This document shows, piece after piece, positions 24,401 to 31,836 of a stretch of 33,661 nucleotides of DNA. Both the position numbers and the translations under genes were made by a program. The notes beneath the pieces were generated by a model that ran no database searches, had not been told where the DNA came from, and saw nothing but the letters and a program-made list of their open reading frames with translations. Numbering within the stretch: the stretch's first letter is position 1; each line of letters starts with the position of its first letter. Source of the DNA: CAXPZW01 sp049594615 (GTDB lineage: Bacteria; Bacteroidota; Bacteroidia; Flavobacteriales_D; Sanyastnellaceae); contig JBMYJR010000032.1 in the NCBI GenBank assembly GCA_049594615.1, positions 1 through 33,661 on the forward strand, in the 5' to 3' direction.

Positions 24401-26097
24401 TGCCGGATAACATTACTGTCGTCACTGACCAAGACGGGTTCTACTCTTTCGGCACCCTCGAAGCGGGCGACTACACCTTGAACTTGGACACCGAGGGATC
24501 GGCCTTCCCCATCAATACCACGCCAGCATTGGTGGAGTTGACCATTGAGGGCCTTGAGGACAATGCCCAATTCGACTTTGGTGTTGCTGATGATAGCGCT
24601 ATCAGCGCCATTTGCGTGGACTTTTATCCGTGGGTGTGGGGCTACCCCTGCAACAGCATCGAGGTGACCCACAACATCTGCTTCCGCAACATGGGCAGCG
24701 AGACCATCTCGGGCATCGTGGAAGTGACCTACGACGAGCTGTTTGAAGGTCACGTTGAAGTCACTCCCATCTCCTTTGAGGACGGCAATACGGTACAAAT
24801 GGAGTTCGAGAATTTGGCACCAGGACAAATGTTCTATTACGACCTTGCCTTGATCACGCCGTCGCTGGACTTCATGGGTGAAATCCTGTCTTCAACCGTG
24901 GAGATTGTGGCCTACGATGACCAAGGAGAAGTGACCGCTTACGGGCAGGAAACCCTGGAAATGGAGGTCACCTGTGCGTATGACCCCAACGACAAAATGG
25001 TGTTCCCTGTGGGTTATGAGGAGCCGCACTTTGTGGAACCCGAGGCCGAATTGGAATACCTGGTGCGCTTCCAAAACACCGGCAACGACACAGCCACCGT
25101 GGTGATTGTGCGCGACACCCTCAGCCCGTACTTGGACTACTCATCGTTCCAGTTGATGGCCAATTCACACGATGTGATGACCACCATCGACAACGAAACC
25201 GGCGCCATCGAATTCCTGTTCGACAACATCCTACTTCCAGATTCCAACGTGAACGAGCCTGAGAGCCACGGCTTAATTTCCTACCTGGTCAAACCACTGG
25301 AAGGCTTGCCGCACGGCACGTTGATTGAAAACACTGCTCATATTTTCTTCGACACCAATCCGGCCATTGTGACCAACACCACTTGGAACACCATCTACAT
25401 CTGCGATGAAACCATGGTAGAGATTTCCGGTGATACCGAAGTCTGCGCCGGTGACTGGGTGAGCGTTGAAGCCGCGGGCGACTACATTGAAGAGGTGTAC
25501 TGGGAACCCGGCGAAAGCGACCTGCTCACCTGGGAATACTTGGCAGAAGATGCCGGAGAACTCTACGTGTACATGCAGGCCGATAACCCCTTGTGCCAGG
25601 ACGTGGATACCCTGCTGGTTACCGTGCTCGATGTGCTGGACGACATGTCCTTCACCGTCACCGACAACTTGCTGGAGGCCTCGAATGCCGACAGCTGGCA
25701 ATGGTACCTGAACGGCGAACCCATCGAGGGCGCTACCGATCAAACCTACACCGCCACGGTCACCGGCACCTACCACGTAGAAGGCTACTTGGACAACGGC
25801 TGCGCCACCGCCAGCGACACTGCAGAGGTGATGGTCACCCATATCGCAGAGCTCAACGGTGCCACCGTTGCCCTCTATCCGAATCCTGCCCTGGAAGGCT
25901 CGTGGCTTGAAACCACTGGTCTTGAAGGCGCGCGTGTTGAGGTGCTGGACGCCCGAGGACGCGTGGTGATTCCCGGACACATCGTGACCCAATCGCGTGT
26001 ATACTTGGAGCGCGGGGGAGCAGAATCGGGATTGTACGTGGTGCGCCTCACCGCCACCAATGGTGCGGTCTATACGGTACCTTTGATGTGGAAGTAA
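21442..26097 (+). CDS. Giant secreted repeat protein with T9SS sorting domain
   Basis: The 1551-residue protein begins with a Sec signal (MNRFFLITLLLGFSCLASAQ). Then comes a tandemly duplicated unit: an A domain of about 195 residues (TTYRI/STYRI...YDSMVTIGRA...LLAQVT...NVQVL), Cys-rich GCTD repeats, a SFGDGW module (CVEVHMFDSFGDGW) and more GCTD repeats. Next are an SdrD-B-like beta domain (YVFYDGNTNGVFDQDGFD), a DUF11-like/DUF7619-type region with DPNDK (about 24961-25400), an Ig/PKD-like segment, and a type A T9SS C-terminal sorting domain (LYPNPALEGSWLE...GLYVVRLT). It should be exported by T9SS and anchored to the surface or released. The domains suggest an adhesin or structural surface protein; no catalytic site is visible. 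Confidence 0.85.
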   Translation: MNRFFLITLLLGFSCLASAQLVSVFHEVYATDDGSVMGYPSGCSTYRIYAELASVDDALTSVFAIANTADLTLNSTSNGEIWNTSFGGVVGPDLNIGFFPLLPWLEYDSMVTIGRAHSGDPGGSVSAISTLPTADIFEERLGPINDGFGSGLLVQDGVWFSTPDQINCYPQGPDNRILLAQVTCAGDLIYNLNVQVLDGGAGGDEVLYWGLTNVTTGGCCDDTACNYAADIPEEECDPALCVYGTCEGCTDPGACNYDPAALEDDGSCNYDCLGCTDAEACNFSPSALEDDGSCNYDCLGCTDASACNFSASASQDDGTCCYSNCVEVHMFDSFGDGWEGGVWQFSTSDSADDVFAQGGLETGFSSVDVVCLGDGCYYFRVVGALWPDEVSWEVYLDGSFLLDGGGVGDDSWYPMQIGESDCQVGCMDLEADNYDPEATIDFGCVYSGCTDVEASNFDPNATLDDGSCEYLGCTDPASCNYDAEATQDDGSCTTDCLGCTDPTALNFDPNATLDDGSCITNASEYAIVIEPYLEHTAPLADGTDLTGMTTYRIWVESPNANDLMSAVYGVAGDVDLDISTTTSFWQSPVGGPTAEEVNPVFFVFFPSLEYDSFVTIGKSNSADPGSVFTAFAIGDLDDFEASGASISIEDGTVFCLSTDENAAFNEDQRSLVAQVTTDGEVSACFGVQLFPGGSSEDAINIQLCSTNEGCTDPEACNYSPYALEDDGSCTDLCLGCTDEQAVNYDPNATEDDGSCDYEGCTDEAACNYDANATINDGSCNYDCNGCTDPAACNYDSEATVDNGTCCFDSCVEVHMFDSFGDGWDTASWQFATSDSEDSVVAEGSLATGTFDIGIGCLEEGCFFFRVTEGAFPTEISWEIHVDGALLLSGTPDADTWHLVVFGESDCEAGCMDPEADNYDPEATIDFGCIYSGCTDEDAENYDPTANQNDGSCIYEINGYVFYDGNTNGVFDQDGFDFGLAYQTVTLMPDNITVVTDQDGFYSFGTLEAGDYTLNLDTEGSAFPINTTPALVELTIEGLEDNAQFDFGVADDSAISAICVDFYPWVWGYPCNSIEVTHNICFRNMGSETISGIVEVTYDELFEGHVEVTPISFEDGNTVQMEFENLAPGQMFYYDLALITPSLDFMGEILSSTVEIVAYDDQGEVTAYGQETLEMEVTCAYDPNDKMVFPVGYEEPHFVEPEAELEYLVRFQNTGNDTATVVIVRDTLSPYLDYSSFQLMANSHDVMTTIDNETGAIEFLFDNILLPDSNVNEPESHGLISYLVKPLEGLPHGTLIENTAHIFFDTNPAIVTNTTWNTIYICDETMVEISGDTEVCAGDWVSVEAAGDYIEEVYWEPGESDLLTWEYLAEDAGELYVYMQADNPLCQDVDTLLVTVLDVLDDMSFTVTDNLLEASNADSWQWYLNGEPIEGATDQTYTATVTGTYHVEGYLDNGCATASDTAEVMVTHIAELNGATVALYPNPALEGSWLETTGLEGARVEVLDARGRVVIPGHIVTQSRVYLERGGAESGLYVVRLTATNGAVYTVPLMWK
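22183..23004 (+). repeat. GCTD repeats 1-7 of the giant protein
   Basis: Repeats of 72 or 78 nt start at 22183, 22261, 22339, 22714 (variant GCMD), 22783, 22855 and 22933. The consensus is GCTDPxACNYDPxAxxDDGSC, with an optional xYDCL linker that makes the 26-residue version. Repeats 3 and 4 flank the first SFGDGW module (22414-22713). Paired Cys suggest disulfide-stabilised units; the Asp cluster may bind Ca2+. Confidence 0.9.
23566..24306 (+). repeat. GCTD repeats 8-13 of the giant protein
   Basis: Starts at 23566, 23644, 23716, 23794, 24166 (GCMD variant) and 24235, again in 72/78-nt steps. They surround the second SFGDGW module (23869-24165). Order and variants mirror the first array, showing duplication of the whole unit. 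Confidence 0.9.
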
Positions 26098-26103
26098 TTT
26101 GAA

Positions 26104-27765
26104 TTGCGACTGTTGACCGCCATAGCACTGACCTGCTTGGTTGTGTGCTGGTTTGCCTCGGCAGCCAGCGCACAACTGGCATCGGTGTACCAAGAGGTTT
26201 TTTACCAAGACGATGGCACGGTGACCGATTATCCGGAAGGGGCCACCACTTATCGCATTTACGCGTCGCTCCAGGATGGATCCGATGTGTTGACCGCCGT
26301 GTATGCCGACGGCACCAACACGCTACTCTTGGGCACCAATGGCGGCAGCGGTGTCTGGAATTCGGGGTTTGGCGGCATTACGGGTCCGGAAATCAACGCG
26401 GCCTTTTTCGGTTTTTTGCCCCAAATCCGCTATGACTCCATGGTGACCATCGGCCGCGCGGATTCCTCTGATTTGGGTGGTGCAATAACAGCTGTTTCGA
26501 TAGAACCTTCAACGGCCGTGTTCTCAGAGGTGTTCGGAACCGTAACCGATGGTTATACAGCCACCGATCTCGAACTCATCGACGGTACGTGGTTTTCCAC
26601 TCCAGGTGAGGTGAACACCGTAGGCGTTGGAGAGGATTTTTCGGTGCTGCTTGCGCAGATCACGACCAACGGCACAATGCAGTACCAGTTGAATGCCCAA
26701 GTGTTAGACGAAGGTGTCAGCGGCAACACCCTGCAATATGTCTGGAACAGTGCCAATGCCGACGAGACCGAAAATGTGTACGACGGCAGCCAGCTCGGCA
26801 TGAGCTTTCCCACCGACTGCGAAGTCGTCGAAGGCGTGTTCGAGTATACCTGCGGATTCGCAGAAAACGCAGTATTTCATGACGCCACTTTGCAGATGAC
26901 CACCACGGCCATTTGCGCGCCATTTGCCTTGGTTCTGCTGGACGAAACCGACGGCACCACCATCACTGTACCCATTGAAGCGGCCCAAATCGAAGCCCTC
27001 CAAGCGGGGCAAGTGGTGGATTTCTACGACCAAATCGTTGCCGCTGGAGCCGATGATGGTACGTATACCCTCACCTTGGAGCTCATCGGCGACACCGAAG
27101 AAGTGGAGATTCAACTGGGCAGTCACGCGTTCTTTTGTGGGTTGCTCCCGGGCTGCACCGAAGCGGCTGCATGCAATTACAACCCCGAAGCCAACATCTC
27201 AGACGGTTCGTGCAGCAGTTGGGAAAACGGCGATGCCGAGTCGGCCTTTGCGTTGCACGTGTTTGAACCGGGCTCGCAGGAAGTGGTGACCGGTTCCTGG
27301 GCGTGTGTGGATGGCACGGCTGGCGCATGGTTTTGCTTTGAGGCAACCGATACCGAGGTGTCCATGGCGTTGCTGACCGAAGCGGGCAACCCCATCACGG
27401 TGCTGTACGCAAATGACTTGGAAACACCCAGCTTGGGCGTCTCAGGGACCTTTGACCTGGAGGGTCCGCACACCTGGCAAGCATTGATCCCGGGTGATCG
27501 TTATTTCCTGCGCATCCAAATGGATGAACCGACCCAAGAGTTTGGTCCGCTTGATTTTGACGTCTTGCTCTCGGGTGCTTCGGGTACCCCCTTGCCCGAA
27601 GACCTTAACGGAGATGGATTCTTGTCTCCGGCGGATGTTCTGGCCTTCCTTGGCCTGTACGGCACCGATGATCCATCGGCTGATTTGGACGGCAATGGCG
27701 CGGTCACCACTGCCGATCTGTTGGCCTTGTTGTACGCTTTATTCACCGCGCCTACCTGCAATTGA
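26104..27765 (+). CDS. Secreted protein with A domain, one GCTD repeat and dockerin-like end
   Basis: The 553-residue protein starts at TTG, 6 nt after the previous stop, with a signal peptide (RLLTAIALTCLVVCWFASAASAQ). Residues of about 25-225 are a third copy of the A domain of its neighbour (TTYRIYA...YDSMVTIGRAD...LLAQITTNG). A beta-rich middle follows, then one GCTEAAACNYNPEANISDGSC repeat (27151), a PPC-like beta domain and two EF-hand-type dockerin-like repeats, DLNGDGFLSPADVLAFLGLYG-like and DLDGNGAVTTADLLALLYALF. No T9SS sorting domain is seen. It probably shares the neighbour's transcript and may work with it outside the cell. No enzyme motif. Confidence 0.75.
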   Translation: MRLLTAIALTCLVVCWFASAASAQLASVYQEVFYQDDGTVTDYPEGATTYRIYASLQDGSDVLTAVYADGTNTLLLGTNGGSGVWNSGFGGITGPEINAAFFGFLPQIRYDSMVTIGRADSSDLGGAITAVSIEPSTAVFSEVFGTVTDGYTATDLELIDGTWFSTPGEVNTVGVGEDFSVLLAQITTNGTMQYQLNAQVLDEGVSGNTLQYVWNSANADETENVYDGSQLGMSFPTDCEVVEGVFEYTCGFAENAVFHDATLQMTTTAICAPFALVLLDETDGTTITVPIEAAQIEALQAGQVVDFYDQIVAAGADDGTYTLTLELIGDTEEVEIQLGSHAFFCGLLPGCTEAAACNYNPEANISDGSCSSWENGDAESAFALHVFEPGSQEVVTGSWACVDGTAGAWFCFEATDTEVSMALLTEAGNPITVLYANDLETPSLGVSGTFDLEGPHTWQALIPGDRYFLRIQMDEPTQEFGPLDFDVLLSGASGTPLPEDLNGDGFLSPADVLAFLGLYGTDDPSADLDGNGAVTTADLLALLYALFTAPTCN

Positions 27766-27799
27766 TCCAGTTTGGAATGGGGTTTGATTTGACCCTGTT

Positions 27800-28630
27800 A
27801 TGAACAAGCACATTTCCTTCATCCTTGCCTGCTTTCTGGGCCTGTCTAGCGCCGCCCAAATCAGCACGGCGTATGTTCCTGACAAGGTTGACCCCGACAC
27901 GGTGGAAGCCCACGAATTGCGCGAGGTACGCAACGGCGCATTTCGTGTGGGTGAAAAGCTGACCTACACCATCCACTACGGCTGGTTGGACGCCGGCGAG
28001 GCGGTCATGGAGGTCCAGGAGTCGCCCTACAAATTTGGTGAGCGCGATGCCTACCGCATTGTAGGCTCAGGCAAAAGCTTGGGCGGGTTCGATTGGTTTT
28101 ACCGCGTACGCGACCACTACGAAACCTACTTGGACAAGGATGGCCTGTTCCCGCATTACTTCGTGCGCAATTGCGACGAGGGCGGCCACAAGATCAACCA
28201 GAATTACCGTTTCTTCCCCAAAAAGAGTGTGGTAGCCACCCACGAGGGCGATACGCTGCTGACCCCAAATTTTGTGCAGGACATGCTCAGCTCGTACTAC
28301 TACATGCGCGCCCTGGACTACTCTGAAGCCGAACGCGGCGATGTGTTTGAGGTACTGACCTTGGTAGACGGAGAGGTCTTCCCCCTGAAAATCAAGTACC
28401 AAGGAAAAGACACCATCAAGACCCGTAAAGGCAAGTTCCGCTGCATGAAGTTTGTGCCCGTGGTGCAAGAGGGCCGCATCTTCAAAACCGAAGAAGACCT
28501 GACGGTTTGGATCACCGATGACGCCAACAAAATCCCCGTTATGGTCAAGGCCGACATTCTGGTGGGCAGCATCAAAATGGAGATGACCGACTGGGAGGGT
28601 CTCGCCAATTCACTGGCGCTCGTGGATTAG
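27800..28630 (+). CDS. DUF3108 protein, periplasmic
   Basis: The 276-residue protein has a signal peptide (MNKHISFILACFLGLSSAAQ). The DUF3108 pattern is visible: FRVGEKLTYTIHYGWLDAGEAVMEV, the YRVRDHYETYLDKDGLFPHYF segment and the ITDDANKIPVMVKADILVGSIKMEM end. The family is a periplasmic or outer-membrane-facing beta protein of unknown role. It is 34 nt after the secreted-protein gene, with no terminator or TAnnTTTG box between, so it may be read from the same transcript. Confidence 0.85.
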   Translation: MNKHISFILACFLGLSSAAQISTAYVPDKVDPDTVEAHELREVRNGAFRVGEKLTYTIHYGWLDAGEAVMEVQESPYKFGERDAYRIVGSGKSLGGFDWFYRVRDHYETYLDKDGLFPHYFVRNCDEGGHKINQNYRFFPKKSVVATHEGDTLLTPNFVQDMLSSYYYMRALDYSEAERGDVFEVLTLVDGEVFPLKIKYQGKDTIKTRKGKFRCMKFVPVVQEGRIFKTEEDLTVWITDDANKIPVMVKADILVGSIKMEMTDWEGLANSLALVD

Positions 28631-28689
28631 ACCTTTGCGCACACAGGAAACCGGCTGATTCTCACGTTATCTTGTCCCGGGAGGGCCGC

Positions 28690-28715
28690 AACCTCCCCGG
28701 ATGAGGTTTTTTATT
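28690..28715 (+). terminator. Weak terminator after the DUF3108 gene, with competing fold
   Basis: AACCTC-CCCGGAT-GAGGTT (6-bp stem) is followed by TTTT. The upstream CCGGGAGG (28678-28685) can instead pair with CCTCCCCGG (28692-28700, one bulge), which would break the terminator stem. A degenerate -7 box TATTTTCG (28712-28719) for the next gene begins inside the T-tract. Confidence 0.45.
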
Positions 28716-28740
28716 TTCGGAACCCTGCAACTCAAGGAAG

Positions 28741-29979
28741 ATGAAACACGTGATGTGGATGGCGGCGTTGGTGCTGGTCGCCTGCCAACCGGCCCAAGAA
28801 CAGGCCCCAATAGCAAGTAACACACTTGACGCGCAAGTCGAGGAGGCCGCTCCGGCCAACATCCAGTTTGGGATGGATTTTGACGCGTTCAACATTGAAC
28901 GCCACGAGGTAGCTCCCAACGAATACTTTGGCGGCATTCTGAGCGGATACGGACTCGGCGCAGCGACCATCCAAGCCATTGTAGATCGCGCCCAGGGCAT
29001 TTTTGATCCGCGTCAACTGCGCGCCGGACGACTCATACACCTCCTGTTTGACCCTGCAGATGGAGCCTTGGCCTGCCTCATCTATGAAAAAACCGACCGT
29101 GCCTACGTGCTCTTTGACCTGCGCGAGGAAGTTGCGATCTCGGCCCATGAGCATCCAGTAGAGCTCCGCGAGGAAGCCGCCAGCGGCACCATCACCTCCA
29201 GCCTCTACAATGCCCTTGAGGACGACGGTGCCAGCCCTGAACTCTCGATGACCATGGCCAACATCTATGCGTGGACCGTGGATTTTTACCGCGTTCAAAA
29301 AGGCGATGGCTTCAAAGTGATTTACGACGAAGAATGGGTCCGCGACAAGCGCGTGGGCAGCGGAGGCATCCGCGCCTGCTGGTTTAAGCACCGCGGCGAA
29401 TGGATCGAAGCCTACGCTTGGGAAAAGGACGGCCAAGTGGACTATTACAACTGGGAAGGTGAGAGCCTACGCAAGGCCTTCCTCAAAGCGCCGTTGAAGT
29501 TCTCGCGCATCTCCAGCCGTTACAACCTCAAGCGCTACCATCCGGTGCTCAAGCGTTACAAGGCGCACCTCGGCACCGATTACGCCGCCCCCAAAGGCAC
29601 CCCGATTCTGGCGGTGGGTGACGGCGAGGTCATCAAGAGCGAATTCAAAGGCGGCAACGGCAACTACGTCAAGATCCGCCACAACGGCACCTACACCACC
29701 CAATACCTGCACATGAGCAAACGCGCGGTGAAGGTGGGTGAACGGGTGCACCAAGGCGATGTGATCGGGTACGTAGGCTCCACGGGTTTGGCCACCGGAC
29801 CTCATGTGTGCTTCCGCTTCTGGAAAAACGGCGAGCAAGTCGATCACCTGCGTGAAGACTTCCCCACCGCCGATCCGTTGACCGAAGAAGAGATCCTACA
29901 GTTCCGTGCAGCCAACCTGGACGTACGGGAGCGTCTCCAGTCCATCGAAGTACCCGAAGCCGAAGCCGTACAGCTGTGA
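28741..29979 (+). CDS. M23-family lipoprotein with Cys-substituted zinc site
   Basis: The 412-residue lipoprotein has a signal peptide with lipobox VLVAC and a central region with an OapA-like helix-strand pattern (SSLYNALEDDGASPEL...DFYRVQKGDGFKVIY). The C-terminal M23 domain carries HLGTD (H276, D280) and YLHMS (H324), but the usual HxH is GPHVC (H355, C357), so the zinc-ligand His is replaced by Cys. I recall GPHVC-FRFWKNG as recurrent in Bacteroidota, which argues for a conserved variant and against decay. It probably acts on or regulates cell wall at the outer membrane. The stop overlaps the next start as GTGA. Confidence 0.85.
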   Translation: MKHVMWMAALVLVACQPAQEQAPIASNTLDAQVEEAAPANIQFGMDFDAFNIERHEVAPNEYFGGILSGYGLGAATIQAIVDRAQGIFDPRQLRAGRLIHLLFDPADGALACLIYEKTDRAYVLFDLREEVAISAHEHPVELREEAASGTITSSLYNALEDDGASPELSMTMANIYAWTVDFYRVQKGDGFKVIYDEEWVRDKRVGSGGIRACWFKHRGEWIEAYAWEKDGQVDYYNWEGESLRKAFLKAPLKFSRISSRYNLKRYHPVLKRYKAHLGTDYAAPKGTPILAVGDGEVIKSEFKGGNGNYVKIRHNGTYTTQYLHMSKRAVKVGERVHQGDVIGYVGSTGLATGPHVCFRFWKNGEQVDHLREDFPTADPLTEEEILQFRAANLDVRERLQSIEVPEAEAVQL

Positions 29980-30704
29980 TCCGTCCTGCTTTCATGTTTA
30001 TGCTGTCTGGGTTGGCGCTGTGCCTGTCTGGATGTGGCGGCGGTTCATCCGCCCCTGAGGTGGTAGAATCCGCGTACCGCGCAAGCTCCTTCCATGAGTA
30101 TCGGGTGTTCTCTTGGAACGATGCCCTCACCCCCGATTGGGTGACCGAACGTCCGGACCCTGCAGACCCCACCATCCACTTTTGCATCGCCGCGGCCTTT
30201 ACCCGGGCCGGGGACTACGAAGTGGACGGCGCCTTTGCGGTGAACGGCATGTGGGAGCACACCGGAGAAGCGAACCCCAAACTGGGCGCGGCGCTTGTCA
30301 TTGAACGTGACGGGGCCCAATCCCGGGTTTCGGTTGCAGGAAAAGGCCAAGTGGGCGCGGACCTGCTGGCCCGTGTCACCCAATCCGGCGCCGACTGTTT
30401 CCAGCAACTTTCGGTGGTGGTAAATGGGCAGGCGCAAGCCTTTCGGGACAAAGCATTGTACGTCAGACGCGCATTGGTAGAAAAGACCGACGGCACCTGG
30501 TGCGTGGTAGAAAGCCATAAGGAAGCCTCACTCAACCAATTTGCGGTAGACCTTGTGGAGTTCGGCGCTCAAAACGCGCTGTACACCGATATGGGCTCGT
30601 TTGATGAAGGGTGGTTCCGCTATGCCGGTGCGCCCATTGCGCTCGGCCGTTCACGCAGCCAAACCGCGCTGCAGTCTAATTGGTGGGTGTTGCGCACGCG
30701 CTAA
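29976..30704 (+). CDS. Lipoprotein, possibly phosphodiester-glycosidase-like
   Basis: The 242-residue protein starts at the GTG overlapping the M23 stop. The lipoprotein signal (lipobox CLSGC) is followed by a Gly/Ser tether. The C-terminus ALYTDMGSFDEGWFR...RSQTALQSNWWVL resembles the ends of NAGPA/phosphodiester glycosidase-like proteins, but the fold and active site are not secure. Coupled translation suggests it works with the M23 lipoprotein. Its last 29 nt overlap the 3' end of the convergent aminotransferase gene. Confidence 0.6.
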   Translation: MIRPAFMFMLSGLALCLSGCGGGSSAPEVVESAYRASSFHEYRVFSWNDALTPDWVTERPDPADPTIHFCIAAAFTRAGDYEVDGAFAVNGMWEHTGEANPKLGAALVIERDGAQSRVSVAGKGQVGADLLARVTQSGADCFQQLSVVVNGQAQAFRDKALYVRRALVEKTDGTWCVVESHKEASLNQFAVDLVEFGAQNALYTDMGSFDEGWFRYAGAPIALGRSRSQTALQSNWWVLRTR

Positions 30705-31836
30705 GGGCGTTGCGCAAGGCCAGCAAATCCTCCTGACGGTTGTACACGTGTGCAGACACGCGAATGCTTGCGCCGCGCACGCTCACGCTGATTCCGGCTT
30801 GCTTGAGTTGGGAGGCCACGGTTTGCGGGTCCAACTCGCCCGGCAGTCCCACTCCAAACAAATGTGGCGCACGGAACGCATCGTCTTCCACGCGGAATCC
30901 GAGCGGCACCAAGGCCTCGTCGGCCAGGGAGGTCAAGCGTCCCGCATAGGCCGCAATGTTTTCCACGCCCCAATCCAGCAGTTGATCCAGCGCAGCGTTG
31001 AGCATGGCCACATAGGTGAAGTTGCTCGCCTCGCCCATGTTGTAGCGGCCAGCTCCGGGGCGGTAGGCAGGCTGGTAGTTCACCAATCCGGCAAATTCCT
31101 GGCTGTCCTTGCGGTGCATCCAGTTGTCCTCCAACGGCAACCCGGCATCGAACCGCTCGCCAAAGTAGGCCAATCCCAAACCGTAGCTGCCCATGAGCCA
31201 TTTGTAGCCTGCACAGATCAACGCGTCGGGCTGAATGCGTGCCAGGTCAAACGGAAACGCACCCACACTCTGGGTGCCGTCGATGATGAGTGCGGCGCCC
31301 ACACTGCGGCATTTTTGGCCGATGGTCTCCAGGTCAAAGACGGTGCCGTCGGCCCAATGCACGTGAGGCATGGCCACCACCCCAGTGCGCGCGTCAATGG
31401 CGTCGAGGATGGCTTGGTTCCAGTGCGCGCCTTTGTGGTCTTCAGTGGGCGGGGCCACCAAGGCGATTTCACCGCCGTCGCGCCGCGCCAAGCGTTGCCA
31501 AGGGTATACGTTGGAAGGGAATTGCTCGTCCACCAGTACAATGCGCTTGCCAGGAGGGCACGCAAGGTTGGCTGCGGCAGTGCTGAGTCCGTAAGAGGCC
31601 GAAGGCACCAGTGCAATACGCTCAGGAGCATCGCCACTCACCAAGTCTGTGAATTTGCGGCGCAAGGCTTGGGGCGGCTCAAAGAAGTCATCCACTCCAA
31701 ACGAAGTGGGCACGCGCTGGTCTTGCATGCGCGTGCTACCGGCGGCCTCCACGGTCTTCATCAACGGGGCCATGTAGGCGTTGTTGAGGTACACCAAGTT
31801 GGCGGGCAACTGAAACAGGTCCCGCTGGCAGTCCAT
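30676..31836 (-). CDS. Class V aminotransferase-fold PLP enzyme
   Basis: The 386-residue PLP enzyme has the PLP lysine K212 in CAGYKWLMGSYGLG and the DGTQSVGAFPFDL Asp/Gln segment. The start YLNNAYMAPLM and the C-terminal GISVSVRGASIRVSAHVYN match the isopenicillin-N-epimerase/cysteine-desulfurase-like branch. Substrate is unknown: no desulfurase active Cys loop is obvious, and kynureninase features are not specific. The ATG at 31836 shares a base with the lysS stop (TAATG), so it is preferred to the ATG at 31860. Co-transcribed after lysS. Confidence 0.82.
   Translation of the reverse strand: MDCQRDLFQLPANLVYLNNAYMAPLMKTVEAAGSTRMQDQRVPTSFGVDDFFEPPQALRRKFTDLVSGDAPERIALVPSASYGLSTAAANLACPPGKRIVLVDEQFPSNVYPWQRLARRDGGEIALVAPPTEDHKGAHWNQAILDAIDARTGVVAMPHVHWADGTVFDLETIGQKCRSVGAALIIDGTQSVGAFPFDLARIQPDALICAGYKWLMGSYGLGLAYFGERFDAGLPLEDNWMHRKDSQEFAGLVNYQPAYRPGAGRYNMGEASNFTYVAMLNAALDQLLDWGVENIAAYAGRLTSLADEALVPLGFRVEDDAFRAPHLFGVGLPGELDPQTVASQLKQAGISVSVRGASIRVSAHVYNRQEDLLALRNALSACATPTN

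Noticed and set aside
26553..27126. Minus-strand ORFs within the dockerin-ended protein gene
   Set aside because: They are antisense shadows of the A domain and the beta-rich middle region, and the plus-strand frame is the one that matches the neighbouring gene.
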